Shown here: positions 56,101-62,949 of the stretch, piece by piece
How positions within the stretch are numbered: position 1 is the stretch's first letter
Layout of the letters: each line of letters opens with the position of its first letter
NCBI RefSeq assembly: GCF_030816155.1
Contig: NZ_JAUSXR010000001.1
Span: forward strand, 2,852,001 to 2,916,000
Length of the DNA stretch: 64,000 bases
Source of the DNA: Arthrobacter woluwensis
Lineage (GTDB): Bacteria; Actinomycetota; Actinomycetes; Actinomycetales; Micrococcaceae
Reading direction: 5' to 3'
Position numbers and translations under genes: made by a program
Notes under the pieces: model-generated
What the model saw: only the letters and a program-made list of their open reading frames with translations
What the model was told of the DNA's origin: nothing
Database searches by the model: none

Positions 56101-57055
56101 GCGGGTCGCCGAGCGCGTCCAGGCCGATCGCGGCGAGCTCCGCGGACGCCTCCTTGGGCGCGACGGGCGGCCAGAAATCGCCGGACACGACGACGCCGTC
56201 CCCGCCTCCTGCGGTCGCTGCACCGCCCAGCTCGGCCAGGATCTCGCGCGCCAGGCGCAGCGTCATGTCCCGGCGCCACGCGGGAAGCCCGTGGATGTCG
56301 TCGTGCCAGAGCGCGTCCGGGACCACCGTCACGATGTCCCGGGTCAGGGCCGACGCGTCCGGGAGGGACGGCGCTCCCGCCGTCCCCTCGTACCGCAGCT
56401 GAACGGGCCGCTTCGTGGACGCCGTGATCGTCAGGACGAAGGTCCCGTCCTCGTCCAGGCGCCCGATCAGCAGCACGCCGGACCGGCCGAGCTTGCTGAG
56501 CGAGAGGCGCCGGAACGCCACCCGGGCGCGCAGGGCCGTCGCGGGCAGGAAGACGCTCCGCAGCAGTTCACCGGGGGCCAGGACGTTCCGCGCGTCGCCG
56601 GTCACGAAGTCGGCGACCGGCACCCGGCGTGACGTTCCGTCCGGGGAGAGGATCAGCGCGACGCCGTCGAGCCCTGCGGTCAGGGAGATCATGGGACCGG
56701 CGGGCAGGGAGGTGCAGAGGTTGCCGCCCAGGGTGGACATGTTCCAGATCTTGAAGGACGCCACGAAGGAGTCGCAGGCGGGGCGGAACAGCGCGAGGCC
56801 CGGCCAGTCGGCGCGGCCGGTCAGTTCGCCGGGCAGCGCGTACACGCGGGCCACCGTGCACGTGGCGGCGAGTTCGAGCCCGTCCTCGTGCACGGTCACC
56901 GGCTCCCAGCCGGCGTCGTGCAGACTCAGCAGCCTCTTCAGGGTGCTGCTCCCGTAGGAGTACAGGACCGTCCCGCCGGCCAGCCACGCATCCCCGTCAC
57001 GCCACTGCGCCGGGTCGGCCGTGGGCACCACCTGCTCGATGGTGTTCATGTCCAT
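53174..57055 (-). CDS. Single-chain xanthine dehydrogenase with FAD-FeS-molybdenum domain order
   Basis: 1293 residues. ATG 57055 has AAGGAGG five bases upstream. Residues about 1-290 are the FAD domain (LAGGTVLYSYGSS, NMSTLGGNLCTSLPAGPMIS). Residues 323-344 are coded by a palindromic repeat. About 355-520 hold two [2Fe-2S] clusters (KKGCDGGDCGACTVHVDG and HSC; QCGFCTAGM; LCRCTGYRAIEDAI). From about 540 comes the molybdopterin domain (GRVGGGFGGKQE, PSGAFRGYG, and GAKSMSESPFNPVAPAL with the catalytic glutamate). Eukaryote-type XDH has FeS first, then FAD; here the order is swapped. It oxidises hypoxanthine and xanthine to urate. Codes from the same row as xdhC, the AzgA-type permease and guanine deaminase. 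Confidence 0.85.
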   Translation of the reverse strand: MDMNTIEQVVPTADPAQWRDGDAWLAGGTVLYSYGSSTLKRLLSLHDAGWEPVTVHEDGLELAATCTVARVYALPGELTGRADWPGLALFRPACDSFVASFKIWNMSTLGGNLCTSLPAGPMISLTAGLDGVALILSPDGTSRRVPVADFVTGDARNVLAPGELLRSVFLPATALRARVAFRRLSLSKLGRSGVLLIGRLDEDGTFVLTITASTKRPVQLRYEGTAGAPSLPDASALTRDIVTVVPDALWHDDIHGLPAWRRDMTLRLAREILAELGGAATAGGGDGVVVSGDFWPPVAPKEASAELAAIGLDALGDPPTSGEFVDSGRIRGQDPRTHTEPTNSAVGTGLGTALGVESEPQIVINGGPATAEPRAGQCLRTFLREQGNTGVKKGCDGGDCGACTVHVDGKPVHSCLYPAALAGGHEVTTIEGLAATCSHGSHGDHDADSPGDAGALHPMQRQFLETQGFQCGFCTAGMIMTSATFSEEQKLDLPRNLKGNLCRCTGYRAIEDAIRGDADGENRGHSGGMGDNVPAPAGPGVVTGAVQYTLDVDPADFPGLLHMKLLRSPHAHARIVSIDTSAALAVPGVVRVFTHEDVPDLLYSTAQHELVEDDPDDMRMLDTVVRFVGQRVAAVVADSVQSAEAGVRALEVEYEVLPAVFTPEEAILPGAPTVHGEKDGAVARISRPQDNVLAELHSELGDVDAAFATADVVHEKEYRTHRVQHVALETHCSIAWVEDGVLTVRSSTQVPFLAQRTLARIFDRPRDSVRVLTGRVGGGFGGKQEVITEDLAALAALELGVPVQLEFTRSEQFTATTTRHPFHIRLKAAARRDGTLTALQLDVLTNTGAYGNHGPGVMFHGCGESVAVYNCANKRLDAQAVYTHTLPSGAFRGYGLSQMIFAVESAMDELAHGIGMDPWEFRRKNMVRKGDPMLSSHSEPEEDVLYGSYGLDQCVQLAEDALRRGAEREASFGTELGEEWLVGEGSALSMIDTVPPRGHFSHSRVSLGADGRYLVEFGTAEFGNGTTTVHTQLAAEALGTSTDAVDYRQADTANTRHDTGAFGSTGTVVAGKATLAAATELADRLRTLGADLLGAPVEDCVLGPDGVAHPGGTVSLERLHAAAVERGLSLVADGEWGGTPRSVAFNVHGFRVAVSRVTGEIRILQSVQAADAGKVVNPRQCRGQVEGGIAQALGAALYEAVRVDDTGRVYTDILRQYHIPTFADTPRSEVYFAETEDSTGPLGAKSMSESPFNPVAPALSNAIRQATGVRFSTLPLTQDAVYLGLKEAGLTLV
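56025..56089. repeat. Nested palindromic repeat inside the xanthine dehydrogenase gene (family 1, coding copy)
   Basis: Outer arms of 16 bases (56025-56040 with 56074-56089) and inner arms of 10 bases (56044-56053 with 56061-56070), one mismatch each. Same nested plan and sequence core (GAGTTCGTGG, TTCCG) as the copy at 37152. Read on the minus strand it codes residues 323-344 (EFVDSGRIRGQDPRTHTEPT and neighbours), the linker between the FAD and FeS domains. Confidence 0.85.
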
Positions 57056-57184
57056 GTCGTCCTCCTTACTGCGATGCCCCGGCGCCGGAACGGTGCTTCG
57101 TCGCGCCGTCCCGCCGCCGGTGGCAGGGTCTTTCCGATGTGCCGGCCGTGAGCGCACGGCCTGGCGAGCTGGTCAGTGATGTGG

Positions 57185-58340
57185 TCAGTGATGCAGGGGG
57201 CCGCTCCCCCGCGAGAGGGAACCCGCCGTGCCGGGCGCGCCGTGCAGGACGCCCACCAGCTCCGCGGCGATCGACACCGCGACCTCCGCCGGGGTGACGG
57301 CGCCGAGGTCCAGTCCGATGGGTGAATGCAGCCGGTCCAGGAGACCAGATTCCAGTCCCTGGTCCACGAGGGACGCGCGGCGCTGCCGGTCGCTGCGCCG
57401 CGACCCGAGGGCCCCGACATAGGCCAGGTCCAGACGCAGCGCGGTGAGCAGCAGAGGGACGTCGAACTTGGGATCGTGGGGAGAGAACGAACAGCACACT
57501 GCGTTCGTCCAGCAGCCCCTCCTCGGCCTGGCGTTCCAGGTAGCGGTGCGGCCAGGTGCGCTCCACGGCGTCAGCCGGAGCGAACCGCGTCTGGGACACG
57601 AACCCGGGCCGGGCGTCGCACAGGGTGACGTGGAAGCCCAGGAGTTTCAGGACCGGGAGAAGCGCCTCGGAGAAGTCGTTCGCCCCGACCACCACGGCCC
57701 GCGGCGCGGGGAGCCGGCTTTCCACGAACAGCTCCAGCGGGCGCGTGCCGGCCTCGCCATCGTGGCAGCCTTCGGGCGGCGCCACCCGGACGAGCCCGGA
57801 GCGGCCCTGCCGGAGCAGCGGCTCCACCTGAGTGCGGGCCCGGGCCAGGAGTTCCTCCTGGATCGGCTCGGGTGCGGCCCCCAGACCGAGCAGGCCCACC
57901 CAGGCCTCCCGGGCGATGCCGGCCCCCGACGACGGCGCGGCCAGCGTCACTGCGGGCGCGCCGTCGTCGTCGAGGCGGCGCAGCAGCGCCACCGGCGCGG
58001 AGGCGAGGGCCATCCGCTCGGGCTCGCTGAGCCGGCTCAGGTGGATTTCCAGCTCCCCGCCGCAGGTCAGTCCCACCGCGAACGCGTCCTCGGCGCTGTA
58101 GCCGAAGCGTTCGCGACGAGCCCTGCCGCAGGCCAGGACCTCCTGCGCCGCGGCCACCACGGCGCCCTCGACACAGCCTCCGGAGAGACTGCCGAGGATG
58201 CCGCCTCCCGCGGCGACGAGCATGGACGTCCCCGCGGGGCGCGGTGTGGAACCGCTGGTGGCCACGATGGTCGCGACCACCAGGTCCTCGCCGTCGCGGG
58301 CGGGGGCCCAGCCGTCGAAATGCCGTCCGAGTTCCAGCAC
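57185..58340 (-). pseudogene. XdhC-family molybdenum cofactor insertion factor, frameshifted
   Basis: GTG 58340 has AAGGAGG six bases upstream and begins VLELGRHFDGWAPA. The N-terminal XdhC domain (ATIVATSGSTPRPAGTSMLV, GSLSGGCVEGAVV, LTCGGELEIHL) and the Rossmann domain (RAVVVGANDFSEALLPVLKLLG, VTLCDARPGF) are intact. At the run of four G on the plus strand (57478-57481) the frame shifts: with three, it reads VLFVLSHDPKFDVPLLLTAL and goes on through AYVGALGSRRSDRQRR to the stop at 57185. Unshifted, it runs with unrelated residues to 57066. XdhC protects and loads sulfurated cofactor into XDH; without it the dehydrogenase may be inactive. Confidence 0.8.
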
Positions 58341-58440
58341 CGCGCTCCTCCTTTCCTCAAGGTTCCTTCTCACGTGCGGGGCGTCCGGCGCCGGTGCGCC
58401 GGATGTTCCTGTCAGGATGCCCCCTGCGGGGCGGTTCCCG

Positions 58441-59988
58441 TCAGACGCCCATCAGCGTGTTGATCGGGCCGCGGGCGAAGTAGACCAGGAATCCCACGGT
58501 CACCACCCACATGAGCCAGTGGACCTTGCGGGCCTTCCCGGAGGCCGTGGCGACCACGGTCCAGGAGATGAAGCCCGCCCCGATGCCGTTCGCGATCGAG
58601 TAGGTCAGCGGCATGGTCACGATGGTCAGGAACGCGGGCAGGGCCACGGAGAACTTGTCCATCCGGATCTCGCGGATCTGGGACATCATGAGGGCGCCCA
58701 CCACCACGAGCGCTCCGGCCGCCACTTCGAGCGGGACCACGGACGTCAGCGGGGTCAGGAACATCGAGCCGATGAACAGCAGGCCCGTGACGATCGACGC
58801 GAGGCCGGTGCGTGCGCCTTCGCCGATGCCGGCGGCCGAGTCGATATAGACGGTGTTCGAGGAGCCGCTGTTGAGGCCACCCGCCACCGCGCCGAAGCCT
58901 TCCACGATGAAGGCGCTCTTCAGCCGCGGGAAGGTGCCGTCCTTGTAGGACAGTCCCGCGCTCTTCGCCAGGCCGGTCATGGCGCCCATGGCGTCGAAGA
59001 AGTTGGTGAAGACCAGGGTGAAGACGAGCATGGTCGCGGCCAGACCGCCGATCCGGCCGAACGCCCCGAAGAAATCGACCTGGCCCACCAGGGACAGATC
59101 CGGCACGGAGACCAGCTGTCCCGAGATGACCGGGGTGTTCAGGTGCCAGCCGCCCGGGTTGTCGGGTCCGGCGGCGCCGATGTGGAAGACCTGTTCCGCC
59201 ACGACCGCCAGGATGGTGGCCACGACGATCCCGATCAGGAGACCGCCCTGCACCTTGCGCGCCACGAGGACGCTCATGAGGAGCAGCCCGATGATGAACA
59301 CGAGCGTGGGGATGGTGGCGATGGACCCGTCGGTGCCGAGCTGGACCGGCGGACCGCCGGGGGTGCGCGTCACGAAACCGGAGTCCACGAAGCCGATGAA
59401 GGCGATGAACAGACCGATGCCGACCGTGATCGCAGCCTTGAGTTCCTTGGGCACGGCCTTGAAGATGGCCGTCCGGGCGCCGGTGATGCCGAAGAGGACG
59501 ATCAGGATGCCGTTGATGACCACGAGGCCCATGGCTTCGGGCCAGGTGACCTCGTGGATGACGGAGACGGCCAGGAAGGAGTTGATCCCGAGACCCGCGG
59601 CGAGGCCGAACGGGAGCCGCGCCACCAGACCGAAGATGATGGTCATGACGCCGGCGGTCAGGCCGGTGACGGCCCCGACCTGGAGGGCGGGAAGCCAGCC
59701 TCCGAGGACGTCCCGCGGGGCGCGGTCCGCCGAGAAACCGCCCAGGATGAGCGGGTTGAGCACCACGATGTAGGCCATGGTGAAGAACGTGACCACGCCG
59801 CCGCGGATCTCACGGGCCACCGTGGAGCCGCGCCGGGTGATCTCGAAGAAGCGGTCCAGGGGGCTCGTGCCGCCCGGAGTGCCGCTCGTCTGGGCAGGTC
59901 CGCCGGACGGGCCGGCCTTCTTGCCCCGTGCGCTGGTGTTCCCTGAATTCCCGCCGTGAGTACCGGACTGGGTTGAGGTGATGGACAT
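58441..59988 (-). CDS. NCS2 purine permease, AzgA type
   Basis: 515 residues with a 45-residue Gly/Ser-rich N-terminal tail. REIRGGVVTFFTMAYIVVLNPLIL, LPFGLAAGLGINSFLAV, EGFGAVAGGLNSGSSNTVYIDSAAGIGEGARTGLASIVTGLLF and the closing IANGIGAGFISWTVV are characteristic of the AzgA-like branch that takes up adenine, guanine and hypoxanthine with protons. It lies 13 bases after guanine deaminase on the same strand, ahead of xdhC and xdh. Confidence 0.9.
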   Translation of the reverse strand: MSITSTQSGTHGGNSGNTSARGKKAGPSGGPAQTSGTPGGTSPLDRFFEITRRGSTVAREIRGGVVTFFTMAYIVVLNPLILGGFSADRAPRDVLGGWLPALQVGAVTGLTAGVMTIIFGLVARLPFGLAAGLGINSFLAVSVIHEVTWPEAMGLVVINGILIVLFGITGARTAIFKAVPKELKAAITVGIGLFIAFIGFVDSGFVTRTPGGPPVQLGTDGSIATIPTLVFIIGLLLMSVLVARKVQGGLLIGIVVATILAVVAEQVFHIGAAGPDNPGGWHLNTPVISGQLVSVPDLSLVGQVDFFGAFGRIGGLAATMLVFTLVFTNFFDAMGAMTGLAKSAGLSYKDGTFPRLKSAFIVEGFGAVAGGLNSGSSNTVYIDSAAGIGEGARTGLASIVTGLLFIGSMFLTPLTSVVPLEVAAGALVVVGALMMSQIREIRMDKFSVALPAFLTIVTMPLTYSIANGIGAGFISWTVVATASGKARKVHWLMWVVTVGFLVYFARGPINTLMGV

Positions 59989-60001
59989 CGGGACGCCTCC
60001 C

Positions 60002-60487
60002 TCAGTAATCGATCCGGGAGTCGAGCGTGTTCCAGGTGGTGAAGGGGTCCATGCGCTGGGGGCCTTCGGCGTCCAGCTCGGCCCGGATCACCGGCATGAT
60101 GCCGCGGGTCTCCGGCTTGTCGAAGTAGTCGTAGAAGACGGCGTCGTCGAAGCCTGCGGAGGCCGCGTCATGGCGGTCCGCCGCGAAGACCACGCGGGAG
60201 ACGCGGGCCCAGAGTGCGGACGCGAGGCACATGGGGCACGGCTCGCAGCTCGTGTAGAGGGTGGCGCCGCTGAGGTCGAAGGTCCCGAGCGCCGCACAGG
60301 CGGTGCGGATGGCGGTGACCTCGGCGTGGGCCGTGGGATCGTTGGTGGCGGTGACGCGGTTGACGCCGTCGAAGCGGTGACCGTCGGAGGTGACGATCAG
60401 GGCGCCGAACGGGCCTCCGTTGTTGAGGACGTTGTCTGTGGCCAGCTGGACTGCGGCGGCCAATTCCTTGGTGGCGGTGGTGCTCAT
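60002..60487 (-). CDS. Guanine/nucleoside deaminase (cytidine deaminase fold)
   Basis: 161 residues, GuaD type. The zinc site is HAEVTAIRTAC and TSCEPCPMCLASALWARVSRV. The N-terminal NNGGPFGALIV and the C-terminal aromatic end (WNTLDSRIDY) match Bacillus guanine deaminase, which swaps C-terminal segments between subunits. It would turn guanine into xanthine for the dehydrogenase encoded downstream. ATG 60487 follows GGGAG. First gene of the minus-strand purine operon. Confidence 0.9.
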   Translation of the reverse strand: MSTTATKELAAAVQLATDNVLNNGGPFGALIVTSDGHRFDGVNRVTATNDPTAHAEVTAIRTACAALGTFDLSGATLYTSCEPCPMCLASALWARVSRVVFAADRHDAASAGFDDAVFYDYFDKPETRGIMPVIRAELDAEGPQRMDPFTTWNTLDSRIDY

Positions 60488-60878
60488 CTCAGAGACTCCC
60501 TTGCGAAGGCTGGATCCGGCCGCGCGGAAGCCACTGAGAGCTGCGCGGGCTTCGTCGACCAGGATCCAACGTTGTGCTGTGAAGGATTTGTTGTAACGCC
60601 TGGTAGATAGCGTCCCGTGTTCGGGGTGCCCGCCTTTGGCAGGAACGAATCTAGCAGAGGACCTGTGAGCTGCGCCACACTTTTTTGAAATTTGATTTCC
60701 ATCTTGTGGAACAATGCGGCTGAGCTGGGAGGACACCGTCCCCTTGATGTTTCCGCGTCTCCAGCAAGGCGGTCATGATTGACCGCGAACCGGCCCGGCC
60801 CTACCCTGATGACACCTGGATCAGCAGACAGGCCATAACTGAGCTGGCACACATTCCCCGCACGGAAGGAAGCCAGCC
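60488..60878. promoter_or_regulatory. Divergent regulatory region of the two purine deaminase operons
   Basis: 391 bases with no convincing gene. It holds the operator at 60697-60711 in an AT-richer block (60680-60720). GGAAGGAAG before 60879 is the ribosome site of the plus-strand gene. Confidence 0.6.
60697..60711. promoter_or_regulatory. Candidate purine operator B
   Basis: TTCCA-TCTTG-TGGAA, perfect 5-base arms around five bases. A weak half-site (TGAAA, 60686-60690) sits 21 bp away, as at operators C and D. Confidence 0.6.
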
Positions 60879-62228
60879 ATGAGCCGGATCTGGATCAAGA
60901 ACCCCCTCGCCGCTTACACCGCCACGGAGCAGGATGCCGGCGGCGGCATCGTCACCAAGGACGGCGTGATCGCCGAGATCCTCGCCTCGGGCCAGAGCCC
61001 CGCGACGCCGGTCGACGAGACGTTTGACGCCTCCGCCCACGTGGTCACGCCGGGCCTGATCAACACGCACCACCACTTCTACCAGACGCTCACGCGCGCC
61101 TGGGGACCGGCCGCGAACGCCAAACTGTTCCCGTGGCTGAAGAACCTCTATCCGGTCTGGGCGCGGCTCACCCCGGAGAGCCTGGAGCTCGCGGTCACCG
61201 CGGCCCTGGCGGAGCTGCTCCTCTCGGGCTGCACGACGGCGGCGGATCACCACTACGTCTTCCCCGCCGGTCTCGACGACGCCATCGACATCGAGGCCGG
61301 CGCCGTCCGCAGCCTCGGCATGCGCGCGACCCTCACCCGCGGCTCCATGACGCTCGGCGAGAAGGACGGCGGACTCCCGCCGCAGAGCGTGGTCCAGGAC
61401 GGCGACACCATCCTGGCGGACGCCGAACGGCTGATCGACACCTATCACTCCACCGCCCGCGACGCCGACCTCCACATCGCGCTCGCCCCCTGCTCGCCGT
61501 TCTCGGTCACGCGGGAGATCATGACAGAGAGCGCCGACCTCGCCGCACGCCGGGGCGTCCGACTGCACACCCACCTCGCCGAGACCCTCGACGAGGAGGA
61601 CTTCTGCCGGGAGATGTTCGGCCTGCGCACCGTGGACTACCTCGAAAGCGTCGGCTGGCTGGGGCCGCAGAGCTGGCTCGGCCACGGCATCCACTTCGAC
61701 GACGCCGAGGTGGCCCGGCTGGGCGCCGCGGGCACCGGCGTCGCGCACTGCCCGACGTCGAACATGCGTCTTGCCTCCGGCATCGCCCGGGTGGTCGAGC
61801 TGGAGGACGCGGGAGCTCCCGTGGGCCTCGGCGTGGACGGTTCGGCCAGCAACGACGCGTCGAACATGATCCAGGAGGCCCGGCAGGCCCTCTATCTGCA
61901 GCGGCTGCGGTACGGCGCGGACATCCCCGTGGAGCGCGCGCTCGGCTGGGCGACGCTCGGATCTGCACGCGTGCTCGGGCGGGATGCCGACCTGGGCTCC
62001 CTCGAGGTGGGCAAGCAGGCCGATCTGGCGTTCTTCCGCCTCGACGGACTCCGCTTCTCCGGCAGCCACGATCCGCTCGCGGCCCTGCTGCTCTGCGGCG
62101 CCGACCGTGCCGACCGCGTCATGGTCGGCGGACAGTGGCGCGTGGTGGACGGCGAGATCCCAGGTCTGGATCTGGAGGACCTCATCCGCCGGCACAGCGC
62201 CGCCGCGCGCCGGATCATCTCCGTCTGA
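60879..62228 (+). CDS. 8-oxoguanine deaminase / amidohydrolase
   Basis: 449 residues of the TRZ/ATZ amidohydrolase group. Metal ligands are visible: INTHHHFYQTLTRAW, HTHLAETLDEE, LGHGIHF and GLGVDGSASNDASNM. The N-terminal WIKNPLAAYTA and the VGWLGPQSWLGHG segment resemble 8-oxoguanine deaminase (and hydroxyatrazine hydrolase, a close relative). It would convert 8-oxoguanine to urate, which enters the same pathway as the neighbouring genes. It faces the guanine deaminase operon across a shared operator region and ends before a terminator. Confidence 0.85.
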   Translation: MSRIWIKNPLAAYTATEQDAGGGIVTKDGVIAEILASGQSPATPVDETFDASAHVVTPGLINTHHHFYQTLTRAWGPAANAKLFPWLKNLYPVWARLTPESLELAVTAALAELLLSGCTTAADHHYVFPAGLDDAIDIEAGAVRSLGMRATLTRGSMTLGEKDGGLPPQSVVQDGDTILADAERLIDTYHSTARDADLHIALAPCSPFSVTREIMTESADLAARRGVRLHTHLAETLDEEDFCREMFGLRTVDYLESVGWLGPQSWLGHGIHFDDAEVARLGAAGTGVAHCPTSNMRLASGIARVVELEDAGAPVGLGVDGSASNDASNMIQEARQALYLQRLRYGADIPVERALGWATLGSARVLGRDADLGSLEVGKQADLAFFRLDGLRFSGSHDPLAALLLCGADRADRVMVGGQWRVVDGEIPGLDLEDLIRRHSAAARRIISV

Positions 62229-62257
62229 CGGCACACCCACCTGGTCCCGCACACCGA

Positions 62258-62289
62258 AGAACCCCCGGGCGTCGTCGACCGGGGGTTCT
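62258..62289 (+). terminator. Terminator after 8-oxoguanine deaminase
   Basis: Perfect 11-bp stem (62258-62268 with 62279-62289), ten-base loop. Also suits the convergent 69-residue gene. Confidence 0.75.
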
Positions 62290-62327
62290 CAGGGTTCGGG
62301 GCGAGTTCGGACTCTGGAGCCAGTGCC

Positions 62328-62537
62328 TCAGGAACCGGAGGCGGGCTTACGGAAGAAGGGCAGACCCTTGACCCAGCGGTTGGCGGGGCGGCCCTTGGCA
62401 GCCTCCGCTTCGCGGGCCCGGCGATAGGCCGGCAGGCAGAAGTCGGGATCGGTGCCGCCGAGCGGCAGGTAGAACTCCTGAGTGCGGGCCTGAGCCGCGA
62501 GTTCGTGAATCCGTGTGGTGCTGCTGCGATCCTGCAT
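62328..62537 (-). CDS. Small basic protein of the purine cluster, unknown
   Basis: 69 residues, not recognised. The ribosome site AAGGAGTAGATC is very good, so I take it as real. N-terminal helix (TTRIHELAAQARTQEFYLP), then GTDPDFCLPAYRRAREAEAAKGRPANRW and a basic end (KGLPFFRKPASGS) with one cysteine. It is divergent from uricase across the region with operator A, so it may be co-regulated with it. Its first codons resemble part of the family 1 palindrome. Confidence 0.6.
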   Translation of the reverse strand: MQDRSSTTRIHELAAQARTQEFYLPLGGTDPDFCLPAYRRAREAEAAKGRPANRWVKGLPFFRKPASGS

Positions 62538-62605
62538 GATCTACTCCTTACCGTTCGCCCAGGGTCCGCATCGAGCGGACGATCCGTAGCTGATGTTCCG
62601 CTTAC

Positions 62606-62644
62606 TTCCGTATTGCGGAAGAACTTTTCTGTTCTACGAAAAGT
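62606..62644. promoter_or_regulatory. Candidate purine operator A (tandem)
   Basis: TTCCG-TATTG-CGGAA at 62606-62620 (six-base arms with the flanking C and G), and TTCTG-TTCTA-CGAAA at 62627-62641, within a wider inverted repeat (ACTTTTC 62623 / GAAAAGT 62638). Centres are 21 bp apart. It lies between the 69-residue gene and uricase. Confidence 0.65.
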
Positions 62645-62741
62645 CTACGGAGGGGCCCCCGGGGCCGTCAAGACCCCCTCCGGGGACGTCATCAACGGCC
62701 ACTGTCACAATCGCCTCTTTTGAATCAGTCAGAAAATGTGA

Positions 62742-62771
62742 TTTACAACACCGGAAACCCGGGTCTAGGAT
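62742..62771 (+). promoter_or_regulatory. Candidate uricase promoter
   Basis: TTTACA (62742) and TAGGAT (62766) with an 18-base spacer. Transcription would begin near 62779-62782, at the edge of the palindrome at 62781. Confidence 0.55.
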
Positions 62772-62780
62772 GAGTCTCAA

Positions 62781-62800
62781 TTCGTGACGCAGATCACGAA
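62781..62800. promoter_or_regulatory. Palindrome at the predicted uricase transcription start; Crp-like site or leader hairpin
   Basis: TTCGTGA-CGCAGA-TCACGAA has perfect 7-base arms and contains GTGA-N6-TCAC, the Crp/GlxR core. In RNA it would also fold as the first leader hairpin. Confidence 0.55.
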
Positions 62801-62827
62801 TACCTGAGAGCAGCAGGCAGGGTCGTA

Positions 62828-62863
62828 ATGAGCTGGCATCCACGGATGTCGGCTCATTTTTTT
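62828..62863 (+). terminator. Intrinsic terminator in the uricase leader
   Basis: A continuous 13-bp stem (62828-62840 with 62845-62857, two G-T wobbles), CACG loop, then seven T (62857-62863). No plus-strand gene ends here: the previous one stops at 62228 and has its own terminator. It is 87 bases upstream of the uricase start. Confidence 0.75.
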
Positions 62864-62949
62864 GTGCCGGGATCCGCCAACAGGCGCCGCACGGCGCACG
62901 ACACGACAACGGTGGACTGAGCATCCATCAGGAAAGTTGGGACAAGACC

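Noticed and set aside
62781..62863. Guanidine-II (mini-ykkC) riboswitch in the uricase leader
   Set aside because: Two hairpins are present and one has ACGG near its loop, but neither has the required ACGR tetraloop in the right frame.
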